Source of the DNA: Amycolatopsis taiwanensis DSM 45107
GTDB lineage: Bacteria; Actinomycetota; Actinomycetes; Mycobacteriales; Pseudonocardiaceae
DNA: 64,000 nt
NCBI RefSeq assembly: GCF_000519205.1
Contig: NZ_KI912602.1
Span: forward strand, 1-64,000
Direction: 5' to 3'
The notes beneath the pieces are model-generated. The model searched no databases. It was not told the origin of the DNA and saw only the letters and a program-made list of their open reading frames with translations. Shown piece after piece: positions 1-6,116 of this stretch (position 1 is its first letter; each line of letters starts with the position of its first letter). Made by a program: the position numbers and the translations under genes.

Positions 1-149
1 CGCCACGGCCCCAACGCCGCCGAGAGCTCCCGGTCCAGCCCCAGCGCCCGCGCGGTATCAGCCAGCAGCACCGCACCCGCGTGAGAAACCACCCCGTTTC
101 CGGCCGCGTCAACAACAGGCATGGGATAGAACCCCGTAGACTCACTCAC
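1..149 (-). CDS. IS1380-type transposase, N-terminal part (runs off left edge)
   Basis: Read on the minus strand from a GTG at 149, the frame stays open to the window edge and begins VSESTGFYPM, then SHAGAVLLADTARALGLDRE and LSAALGPWR. This matches the start of actinobacterial IS1380-family DDE transposases as I remember them. About 49 residues are visible and the catalytic residues lie outside the window. The gene faces away from the prophage and belongs to an insertion next to attL. Only the N-terminus can be judged, so the family call is from memory. Confidence 0.7.
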   Translation of the reverse strand, partial: MSESTGFYPMPVVDAAGNGVVSHAGAVLLADTARALGLDRELSAALGPW

Positions 150-150
150 C

Positions 151-222
151 AGAAAGGTGCTCCAGATCTCGGAAAAATCGGTCCTCAGCAAACCGGATTC
201 TCCCAGGTCAGAGCACCTTTCT
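151..222. repeat. 12-bp inverted repeat at the IS end
   Basis: AGAAAGGTGCTC (151-162) and GAGCACCTTTCT (211-222) are exact reverse complements separated by 48 nt. The pair sits between the transposase start and the probable IS terminus, so it could be a subterminal repeat, a transposase site or a hairpin limiting read-in transcription. Confidence 0.6.
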
Positions 223-249
223 CCCTATCCGACACACCCACACATCGAA

Positions 250-531
250 TTACCGTGAAAGCCCTGGGCTAGGGTTGCGACGCTCGTTGACCTCGTTGAG
301 CAGCCGGACGAGGGCCGCTTCGGCCTCGCGCTCCGCGTCTGGCCCAGGCGGAACGTGTTCAACGAGATAGTTGCGCTTGCCGGTGATCGAGTCGTACCCA
401 GCGAACACCCGTACGCGCAGCGCACCGCTCGGCCGCACGTCGATCGAGCCACGCGGACGCTTCCGTGCCTTCTCGTATGCCGCCGTGCGGCGAGGGTAGC
501 TTGGTTTCGCGTCCCAAGTGATGTCCCGCAA
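250..531 (-). pseudogene. Relict site-specific integrase, N-terminal stump
   Basis: The 93-aa frame holds the arm-binding N-terminus of an actinobacterial tyrosine recombinase: RPRGSIDVRPSGALRVRVFA, then YDSITGKRNYLVEHVPPGP, then a helix ending VRLLNEVNERRNP. In intact relatives the core-binding and catalytic domains follow. Here the frame ends eight residues later (SPGLSR, stop). It starts about 40 bp from attL and differs from the prophage integrase, so it is a trace of a previous element at the same tRNA site. Truncation by the neighbouring IS is likely but not shown. Confidence 0.7.
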
Positions 532-573
532 CCCGGATCGGCCGCTTCAGGCGGCCAGTTCCGCCAGGTCAAC

Positions 574-618
574 CGGTGTGCCCTCGGCAGGACTCGAACC
601 TGCGACCTAGAGATTAGA
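574..618. other. attL: 45-bp att core, 3' part of tRNA-Arg
   Basis: These 45 bases are identical to 59184-59228, which lies in the 3' half of the tRNA-Arg gene. The identity covers the T arm, the acceptor 3' strand and part of the anticodon arm, and stops at the same base at both ends (before c574 and after a618). This is the expected product of tyrosine-recombinase integration into a tRNA 3' end. The integrase gene is only 120 bp away. Confidence 0.93.
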
Positions 619-737
619 TGATTACCGTCGACTTTATTCGACTCTAGCGTTTTCACCTGGGGGAACTCCCTAAAATCGTCGGGTCTTATCGAGTTGAATC
701 GGGTTCCAATGTGGTCCATTAATGGACCACAGTCCGA
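619..737. promoter_or_regulatory. Candidate integrase arm-binding region next to attL
   Basis: This non-coding stretch between attL and the integrase stop holds two related blocks in opposite orientation: ATTCGACTC near 635 and GAGTTGAAT near 691. It also contains the palindrome at 711-730. Clusters like this beside a core site are typical arm-type sites for tyrosine integrases or Xis. The assignment rests on position and repeat structure only. Confidence 0.4.
711..730. repeat. Perfect 20-bp palindrome GTGGTCCATTAATGGACCAC
   Basis: The sequence equals its own reverse complement across all 20 bases. It lies just downstream of the integrase stop codon. A half-site, ATGGACCA, recurs at 59124-59131 just inside the other end of the element. 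It could act as a terminator-like hairpin for int or as a recombinase or accessory-factor site. Confidence 0.75.
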
Positions 738-2036
738 CTAGCCGGTCTCCTCGCCCTCCTCACCCTCTTCGGCCCCCTCGGCCGGCACATCGAACATGCT
801 CTCCAGCGCACCGGCCGTCTTCTCGTTCGCGATCTGCGGACGCCGGTAATGCCCCTCGACGACATCGCGCGTGTTGCCGAGCTGATCGGCGATCGCCTCG
901 CTCGAGATGTCGCTGTCGCCGAGATGCGACGCCGTCGTCTTCCGGAACACGTGCGAGGTGACCCAGCCGTAGCCGATCTCGTCGCACACCTTCCGAAGCC
1001 GCTTCATCACGTTGCCCGGGTCCTCCAGCTCCCCATTCCACGTCCGGAACAGCGTGCCGCCGCCCGACTCCAGCTTCCGCCGGCGGAACATCTCCACGCT
1101 CCAGCTCGGCACCCGGACCACCAGGACCGCGCGGTTGCCCTTGCGCAGCGGCTGCCGCACGATCCCGACACCCTCCACACGGATCAGGTGATGCGACAAC
1201 GCGACCTTCCGCTCCCGCGGATCCACGTCATCGGCGGCCAGGGCGAGCACCTCACCGATCCGGCCGCCGGTGGCGAGCCCGGCGAGCGCGAGGTCCGGCA
1301 AATCCAGCCATCCCTGAGCGCGCACGCCGAGCCGGCGCTTCGGGTCCTCGGCCCGCGCCTTCACCGCCGCGGCAAGCTTGGCGAGGAAGTCGCCACGCTC
1401 CCCCGGCTCCAGCGCGCGGATCGGCTTCGCCTCCGCGGCCGCGGCGATCGCCTCGACCGACTTGATCGGGTTCGCCGTCATCGCCTGGTTCCGCACCGCG
1501 TAGGCGCAGATCCCCGACAGCACAGCGCGCACCCGCCTGGCCGCCGCCACGCCGGACTCACCGCGCTTGCCGCCCTTCTTCAGTGCCTTGCGCACTCCGT
1601 CCTTGACACCCTTGATCACCTCGTCGCAGAAGCCCACGTCTTCCTGGACCTCACGGCACGTCATCTCGCCGAACTGCTTCTTGACGTGGTTGCGGACCGT
1701 GTCGCGATAGTCGTACAAGGTCTTCGGAGCGCGCTCGCCCTCGGCGACCTTGCGTTCCAGCTCGGCCAGCCACAGGTCAGCCACGTGCCCGAAGCGCGTG
1801 TCGGGGCTGATCTTCTTTCCGGACACCTCGTCGGCGAGCTTGACCAGCGCCGCTTTCAACTCGTCGACGGCGGCGCTTTCGCTCGGTCCGCGGCGCCGCG
1901 GGCGCAGGACGCGTCCGTTGCGCAGGCGGAACCGTGTGCGGGCTTCCCAGATGGCCGATCGGCCCTTTGTTTTCTCGCGGATCTTTGTCGTGTGAATGAC
2001 ACCGTAGGTGCCGATTGGAGTACGCCGTCTGGCCAT
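738..2036 (-). CDS. int: Tyrosine-recombinase integrase of the prophage
   Basis: Catalyses integration and, with Xis, excision between phage attP and the tRNA-Arg attB. The 432-aa protein has an N-terminal arm-binding region, a SAM-like core-binding domain (around LWLAELERKVAEGERAPKTL) and a C-terminal catalytic domain. Catalytic residues visible are Arg in ATGGRIGEVLAL, His-x-x-Arg in SHVFRKTTASH and the Tyr nucleophile in VVEGHYRRP. I chose the ATG at 2036 because AGGTGAC lies about 5-11 bases upstream; an in-frame start 20 codons earlier exists but adds low-complexity sequence. The acidic tail (EGAEEGEEGEETG) is unusual. It is the only complete recombinase in the element. Confidence 0.93.
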   Translation of the reverse strand: MARRRTPIGTYGVIHTTKIREKTKGRSAIWEARTRFRLRNGRVLRPRRRGPSESAAVDELKAALVKLADEVSGKKISPDTRFGHVADLWLAELERKVAEGERAPKTLYDYRDTVRNHVKKQFGEMTCREVQEDVGFCDEVIKGVKDGVRKALKKGGKRGESGVAAARRVRAVLSGICAYAVRNQAMTANPIKSVEAIAAAAEAKPIRALEPGERGDFLAKLAAAVKARAEDPKRRLGVRAQGWLDLPDLALAGLATGGRIGEVLALAADDVDPRERKVALSHHLIRVEGVGIVRQPLRKGNRAVLVVRVPSWSVEMFRRRKLESGGGTLFRTWNGELEDPGNVMKRLRKVCDEIGYGWVTSHVFRKTTASHLGDSDISSEAIADQLGNTRDVVEGHYRRPQIANEKTAGALESMFDVPAEGAEEGEEGEETG

Positions 2037-2040
2037 GTGG

Positions 2041-2355
2041 TCACCTATCTCGAAAATCCGGCGGGAGGTCCTCGGTGGTCTTGACGGCCGCAACATAGCG
2101 GCTGAGCTGGCTTTTCTCGAAATCCTTTCTGAGCTGATCGTGCTCGCGACGAACGACCATAATGATGCGCAGACCGATTACCGACAGCCAGCAGATGACG
2201 GTGAGCGACGCGGCACCGATGGCAGCTGCCGGCACGGCTTTGTCCGTCGCCGCGAGCCACGTGACAAACGCGCTTGCGCAGGTCACCACAGCGAGGATCA
2301 CCCAGAGCGAGATCCGCGCCCATTCACTCTCATGGATCTTCATACAATGTCCCAT
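2041..2355 (-). CDS. Small two-TM membrane protein upstream of int
   Basis: This 104-aa protein (or 100 aa from Met5) has two hydrophobic segments, ISLWVILAVVTCASAFVTWL and AAIGAASLTVICWLSVIGLR, followed by a charged cytoplasmic tail. It ends 4 bases before the integrase start, so the two are probably cotranscribed. I do not recognise a family. Membrane proteins in the lysogenic operon often act in superinfection exclusion, but nothing in the sequence demonstrates that here. Confidence 0.65.
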   Translation of the reverse strand: MGHCMKIHESEWARISLWVILAVVTCASAFVTWLAATDKAVPAAAIGAASLTVICWLSVIGLRIIMVVRREHDQLRKDFEKSQLSRYVAAVKTTEDLPPDFRDR

Positions 2356-2462
2356 TCCGATGCGAAATAACTCCTTGCATCGGTCTTTACTGCTACGTTC
2401 CGAATGGGTTACGAGCTACTGGCCAGTATCACTCATTTAGACCAAAACACGCGCACAATCCG

Positions 2463-2915
2463 TCACTCAGAGCTACGCATTCGCGCCTTGCGCTGGATTT
2501 CGAAAGCACCTTCGAGCCACTGCCGCTTAGCCTCGACACCCAGCACCGCGTGAATGCGGTCCGCCAGAGCGAAGATCTGCTCGTCCGACATGTGAGCGAC
2601 CTCGATGCGCCGAGCAGCCAGATCGGCCTCCGCCTCCGACATGACCGGCCCGATGGGCTCAGGCTCGGTCGGCCCGGGCTGCTTAGTCGGCGGGATGGGG
2701 CCGTCTTCGAGGATCACACGCGGGGTGTCTTCGTTCCAGGTGGACAGTGCGCGGCCGACGGCGCGAAGGTTGATCTCTCCGACGCCGGGGTTGCCTTGCT
2801 CGATGTCGTCGAGGCTGCGCTTGCTGATGCCTGCGAACTCGGCAAAGGGGCGACGGTACTTGTAGCCGTCCGCTTCTCTCTGGATACGCACCGCTTCCCC
2901 GAGTCGGCGGCGCAT
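2463..2915 (-). CDS. HTH DNA-binding protein, probable phage repressor
   Basis: The N-terminal 50 residues form an XRE/Cro-like helix-turn-helix (FAEFAGISKRSLDDIEQG), followed by a proline-rich linker and an acidic helical C-terminus (MSEAEADLAARRIEVAHMSD). I prefer the ATG at 2915 (150 aa); a GTG at 2948 in the same frame would add 11 residues (VRLRTADYSEK). It is the first minus-strand gene of the lysogeny module and faces a plus-strand HTH gene across the phased GCAGA control region. That arrangement fits a CI-like repressor, although the match to any named repressor is weak. Confidence 0.7.
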   Translation of the reverse strand: MRRRLGEAVRIQREADGYKYRRPFAEFAGISKRSLDDIEQGNPGVGEINLRAVGRALSTWNEDTPRVILEDGPIPPTKQPGPTEPEPIGPVMSEAEADLAARRIEVAHMSDEQIFALADRIHAVLGVEAKRQWLEGAFEIQRKARMRSSE

Positions 2916-2948
2916 CTTTTCGCTGTAGTCAGCAGTCCTGAGCCTCAC

Positions 2949-3160
2949 AAGCGCAGAGTCTTGCAGACCCGCGCAGACAGGACCATGCCGTGACCTGCAC
3001 GTTTTGCCCCGCTTGCCCCGATCGAGCGGTGACTTTATGTCCATGTCGATGCAGAGTAGTGCAGAAATTTGCAGACAGCAAGGCCGCAAGTTCATCATCA
3101 TTCAACGCCATGCAACACATTCCTTGACTTGCCGTTGCAGAGTGATGCAGACTGACGCAC
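2949..3160. promoter_or_regulatory. Divergent lysogeny control region with 10-bp-phased GCAGA repeats
   Basis: GCAGA begins at 2953, 2963 and 2973; at 3051, 3061 and 3071; and at 3137 and 3147, with a degenerate GCACA at 3157. Spacing within each cluster is exactly 10 bp, one helical turn. TTGACT at 3124-3129 is a candidate -35; the last cluster overlaps where the -10 and start would fall. No Shine-Dalgarno precedes the ATG at 3161, so a leaderless transcript is possible. The layout suggests three multi-site operators for a cooperatively binding repressor. Confidence 0.65.
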
Positions 3161-3517
3161 ATGCCCAACTTGAACAGCCCGCGAGTGAAACATCGCATGG
3201 CCGAGCGGGGCTTCGTCGACTCCAAGGCACTCGCCGAAGCGGTCCCCGCTGTCCCGTACGGATCACTCCGCAACGCGGTTGCGGGCACCGACCCGATCCG
3301 CCTGCAGCGGGTCTACGACATCGCGCGTGTCCTCAAAGCTCCGGACGAAGAACTCCGCACCGTCGTGGAGGACATCCTGGCGACGGCCGACGGCGGCCCC
3401 GACGAGGCACGCGACCGCCCGAAGGACACGCGCCGGGACACCCGCGCACCCTCCAGTCCGAAGCGGCCGACCAAGGCGGAACCGAAGCGGCGGCCGGCAT
3501 CTGGGGAAGCGGCATGA
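3161..3517 (+). CDS. Small HTH protein, Cro-like early regulator
   Basis: This 118-aa protein has an N-terminal helix-turn-helix: VKHRMAERGFVDSKALAEAV, then YGSLRNAVAG and a third helix around LQRVYDIARVLK. A lysine/arginine/proline-rich tail of about 40 residues follows. It is the first gene of the plus-strand early operon, directly opposite the repressor, and overlaps the next gene by ATGA. A Cro-type switch or early activator role is inferred from position. Confidence 0.65.
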   Translation: MPNLNSPRVKHRMAERGFVDSKALAEAVPAVPYGSLRNAVAGTDPIRLQRVYDIARVLKAPDEELRTVVEDILATADGGPDEARDRPKDTRRDTRAPSSPKRPTKAEPKRRPASGEAA

Positions 3518-3765
3518 CCATCGCTGATGTCGTCGAAGCCCTCGACAAACTCACCCGCGAGGTCGCCGCCCTGAAGAAGGCCGCGAAGAAGCCCGATCGC
3601 GCCGCGTGGAAGCCGCGCGAGGTCGCCGAGAAGCTCGGCCTGGAGTACGAAACCGTGCTCGACCTCATCCACTCCGGTCAGATCCGGGCCGTCGAGATCA
3701 ACGGCCGCTACCTCGTGCCTGACGACGAACTGCGGCGACTCCTCGCGCTGCCCGAAAGCGCGTGA
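3514..3765 (+). CDS. AlpA/excisionase-like small HTH protein
   Basis: The 83-aa protein starts with a short coiled-coil helix (DVVEALDKLTREVAALKKAA). It then has a winged-helix/MerR-like excisionase fold: WKPREVAEKLGLEYETVLDL, IHSGQIRAVEI, NGRYLVPDDELRRLL. This is the usual pattern of phage Xis and helix-turn-helix excisionase-family proteins. It probably directs excision by Int and may also regulate. The start overlaps the previous stop (ATGA). Confidence 0.7.
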   Translation: MTIADVVEALDKLTREVAALKKAAKKPDRAAWKPREVAEKLGLEYETVLDLIHSGQIRAVEINGRYLVPDDELRRLLALPESA

Positions 3766-3773
3766 CCTGATCT

Positions 3774-3798
3774 CCCAGCCGCATCCCGAGCGGCTGGG
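3774..3798 (+). terminator. Perfect 9-bp hairpin after the excisionase-like gene
   Basis: CCCAGCCGC (3774-3782) pairs exactly with GCGGCTGGG (3790-3798) around a 7-nt loop, 8 bases after the stop codon. There is no clear U tract, so it may be an attenuator or processing site rather than a complete terminator. Confidence 0.5.
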
Positions 3799-3811
3799 CC
3801 CCATGAAAAAC

Positions 3812-3850
3812 GCCCGCTCCGTGTCAACCGCCAAGCCGCACGGAACGGGC
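3812..3850 (+). terminator. Second hairpin: early-operon attenuator candidate
   Basis: GCCCGCTCCGTG (3812-3823) pairs with CACGGAACGGGC (3839-3850) with one mismatch and a 15-nt loop. Together with 3774-3798 it makes a tandem hairpin leader between the switch genes and the rest of the early operon. That is a plausible point for antitermination or attenuation. Confidence 0.5.
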
Positions 3851-3877
3851 TCCACCGGACCAGCAAAGGAGAACCCG

Positions 3878-4054
3878 GTGAAGCACAACCGTACCAAGCC
3901 CAAGCGCACGCGGGTCGTGCTCGACGAGAAGCACGGCCAGGGCCACGTGGACCACGACCCGGCCGAACTGGAGCGGCAGGCCCGCCGGCGGGACCTGGCC
4001 TGGCTGCGTGACCGCTGCGCCACCCGCACCAACAACGAGGGGAGCCAGGCATGA
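3878..4054 (+). CDS. Small basic hypothetical protein
   Basis: I start this 58-aa protein at the GTG at 3878, 5 bases after a strong AAAGGAG. A longer frame from 3803 would run through the hairpin leader and is unlikely. The protein is rich in Lys, Arg, His and Asp (KHNRTKPKRTRVVL, then ELERQARRRDLAWLRDRC). No family is recognised. It overlaps the next gene by 4 bases. Confidence 0.55.
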   Translation: MKHNRTKPKRTRVVLDEKHGQGHVDHDPAELERQARRRDLAWLRDRCATRTNNEGSQA

Positions 4055-4332
4055 GCGACACCGAGTTCACCGAGCAGCAGGTCCGCGACATGGAGGTCGC
4101 GCTCTACCAGGCCCGCATCGTCAACGAGATCCCCAACCGCGAGGCCGCCCTCAACGCGCTCCGCAAGGGTGCCGTCCCGCCGGTCGACGGGCAGCAGCCG
4201 GAGATCTGCGGGGACGTGCTCTACCCCGGCGTCACCTGCCAGTCCCCGGCCTGGCGCTGCGCGTTCGAGGACCACGGCTGGAGCAACGGAAAGCGCCGTC
4301 TCACCTGGTCGAACCACGGCGGTGAGGCATGA
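4051..4332 (+). CDS. Hypothetical early phage protein, 93 aa
   Basis: The N-terminal half is helical (EQQVRDMEVALYQARIVNEI) and the C-terminal half contains two Cys in short loops (EICGDVLYPG, VTCQSPAWRCAF). I recognise no family. It sits in a tight chain of overlapping small genes with ATGA junctions on both sides. Confidence 0.65.
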   Translation: MSDTEFTEQQVRDMEVALYQARIVNEIPNREAALNALRKGAVPPVDGQQPEICGDVLYPGVTCQSPAWRCAFEDHGWSNGKRRLTWSNHGGEA

Positions 4333-4685
4333 GCCGCGATCACCGCAGCATGTATGGCGTGGCCGCGCTGCTGGAGCGGCACGGCATCCAGATCGACCGG
4401 ACCCGCGGTCCGCAGCACCGCCGTCCGCGTGCCGCTGAGACCGCGCTGGCCCAACCGACCGAGACCGAGCTGTTCATCGCCGAGATGCGGATGCTCGGTG
4501 CCCACGCCTACGAGGTGCTGCGGGACACGCACGGCCCGTGCAAGGTCTGCCAGCTCGAGGGCCGTGAGGGCGACACCGAGGTTTACATCGGCCGCGACGG
4601 CCACGAGGTCATGTGCCGGCCGTGCGCCCGCCAGGCCGTGAAGGGCGCCGACCGGCCGACCGTCGTGGAGGTGCTGATCCCGTGA
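4329..4685 (+). CDS. Small CxxC protein, hypothetical
   Basis: This 118-aa protein has a C-terminal paired-cysteine motif (CKVCQLEGR, then VMCRPCARQAV), which looks like a zinc ribbon spanning about residues 76-103. The N-terminal half is helical and variable. Nothing shows a catalytic function. Overlaps both neighbours by 4 bases. Confidence 0.65.
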   Translation: MSRDHRSMYGVAALLERHGIQIDRTRGPQHRRPRAAETALAQPTETELFIAEMRMLGAHAYEVLRDTHGPCKVCQLEGREGDTEVYIGRDGHEVMCRPCARQAVKGADRPTVVEVLIP

Positions 4686-4822
4686 GCACCCGACGCGACT
4701 GGCTGGACGCCATGGCCGACCCGCGCGCCGCCGAGCGCGCCGCGGAGAAGACCGCCCGACGCGAGCAGGGCGAAACCACCACGACCAACCCGCCCGCCAT
4801 GGGCGAGGAAGCGAGCAACTGA
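4682..4822 (+). CDS. 46-aa hypothetical protein
   Basis: Starts at GTG 4682 inside the GTGA overlap with the upstream stop, and its own stop overlaps the next ATG. The sequence is an alanine/arginine/glutamate helix (RDWLDAMADPRAAERAAEKT) with a Thr-rich tail. Its reality rests on the perfect overlap at both ends and the same strand bias as its neighbours. Confidence 0.5.
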   Translation: MSTRRDWLDAMADPRAAERAAEKTARREQGETTTTNPPAMGEEASN

Positions 4823-5217
4823 TGGCCACCTCCAACGACGTGAGCAAGGACCTGCTGGCCGACTTCGACAACCTGCTCGCTGACAGCGCCGCCATGCCGA
4901 TCGACGAGCTGAAGGCCCGGTTCCAGGAGCTCGGCGAGAGCTGGCTCATCTACAACGACCACCGGGTGTTCGACCGGGTGCTCAGCCTGCCCGTGACGAT
5001 CGACATGATCCTCGGCGACCAGAGCGACGCCGTCCGCAAGATCGTCGCCGGGTTGAAGGAAATCCACGGCGACGAGCTGGAGTTCGTACTCGACGGCTCC
5101 CGCTCCAAGCCGGAACTCGTAGTGCGCAAGTGGCGCGACGAGGACGCGCTCCGCAAGGCATGGAAGGAACACGCCGAGGACCAGTACCGGGCGAAAAACC
5201 TCGGCGGTGGACGGTGA
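4822..5217 (+). CDS. Hypothetical early protein, 131 aa
   Basis: A mixed alpha/beta protein of 131 aa with no recognisable motif (for example PIDELKARFQELGESWLIYN and LVVRKWRDEDALRKAWKEH). It directly precedes, and overlaps by GTGA, the exonuclease/Bet recombination pair. It might be an accessory to that system, but this is only positional. Confidence 0.65.
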   Translation: MATSNDVSKDLLADFDNLLADSAAMPIDELKARFQELGESWLIYNDHRVFDRVLSLPVTIDMILGDQSDAVRKIVAGLKEIHGDELEFVLDGSRSKPELVVRKWRDEDALRKAWKEHAEDQYRAKNLGGGR

Positions 5218-6113
5218 CCGCGACGATCTCGACCGAGCAGGACGTCTACGACCGGATCGTTGCGGAGAAACTCCAGATCACCGAACCCGGCGTCTACCCG
5301 GACGTCGACGAGGCCACGTACCACGCATTGCCGGGCCTGTCGTCCACGGGCATCAAGCGCATGTTGGAGGCGCCTGCGGTGTACCGGTGGCACGCCGACC
5401 ACCCGGCCCCGCCGCGCAAGGCGTTCGACGTCGGCCACGCGGTGCACGCCCGCGTGCTCGGTGTCGGCCTCCCGGTCGCGGTGATCCCCGACGAGTTGCT
5501 CGCTACGAACGGTGCCGCCTCAACCAAGGCGGCCAAGGCGTTCGTGGCCGCCGCGCGCGCCGAGGGCAAGACCGTGCTCAAGCCCGACGAGTACGCCGAA
5601 GTGTCGGCGATGGCCGACGCCGTGCTCGCACACCGCGACGCGGCGCAACTGCTGTCCGACGCGGCCCCCGAGGTCAGCATCCTGTGGGACGACCCGTTCA
5701 CCGGCGTGCGCTGCCGCGGACGGCTCGACTACTGGCACGAGCGGCCCGGCGTGGTCGTGGACCTCAAAACGGCCAGGAGCGCTAACCCGGCGCGATTCGC
5801 CCGCCACGCCACCGAATACGGCTACGGGGAGCAAGCCACGCACTACCAGACCGGCGCGGCGCTGCTCACCGGCCGGGATATCGCGCCCCGCTTCATTCAC
5901 GTCCTGGTGGAGAAGGAACCGCCGCACCTCGTGAGCGTCGTCGAGCTCACCGCCGAGTTCCTCGACGTCGCCCACGACCGTGTCCGGTTCGCGATCGACC
6001 TGTACGCCCGCTGCCAGGAAACCGGCCACTGGCCCGGCTACGGCGACGGAATCCACCGCATCCAGCCGCCCGCCTGGTACCGCGCCGACACCCTCGACGA
6101 GATGGAGTTCTGA
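5214..6113 (+). CDS. PD-(D/E)XK exonuclease, RecE/YqaJ-like
   Basis: Probable 5'-3' dsDNA exonuclease that makes ssDNA for the annealing protein encoded next. Of 299 aa, the first 70 include GVYPDVDEATYHALPGLSST and KAFDVGHAVHARVLG. The nuclease core follows, with an acidic residue in CRGRLDYW and the D-x-K motif in VVVDLKTARS, then GYGEQATHYQTGAAL. This arrangement is that of phage PD-(D/E)XK putative exodeoxyribonuclease VIII proteins. I start at GTG 5214, overlapping the previous stop. Three bases separate it from the Bet gene. Confidence 0.82.
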   Translation: MTATISTEQDVYDRIVAEKLQITEPGVYPDVDEATYHALPGLSSTGIKRMLEAPAVYRWHADHPAPPRKAFDVGHAVHARVLGVGLPVAVIPDELLATNGAASTKAAKAFVAAARAEGKTVLKPDEYAEVSAMADAVLAHRDAAQLLSDAAPEVSILWDDPFTGVRCRGRLDYWHERPGVVVDLKTARSANPARFARHATEYGYGEQATHYQTGAALLTGRDIAPRFIHVLVEKEPPHLVSVVELTAEFLDVAHDRVRFAIDLYARCQETGHWPGYGDGIHRIQPPAWYRADTLDEMEF

Positions 6114-6116
6114 CCC

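Larger units (their letters stand above)
1..224 (-). mobile_element. End of an IS1380-like insertion sequence
   Basis: Upstream of the transposase start lies a perfect 12-bp inverted repeat, AGAAAGGTGCTC at 151-162 and its complement at 211-222. The outer IS terminus is probably near 224 or slightly beyond. The older integrase stump starts to diverge from family sequence shortly after this, so the IS or its insertion may have truncated that gene. The exact IS end and target duplication cannot be fixed without the other end. Confidence 0.5.

Noticed and set aside
225-719. 164-aa minus-strand frame across attL
   Set aside because: It crosses the att core and tRNA fragment, has no protein-like features and overlaps the clearer integrase stump in another frame.
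849-2084. 411-aa plus-strand frame opposite int
   Set aside because: His/Arg/Leu-rich shadow of the integrase gene, without RBS or family features.
3803-4054. Longer 83-aa start for the small basic protein
   Set aside because: The added part is the hairpin leader; the GTG at 3878 has a strong RBS.
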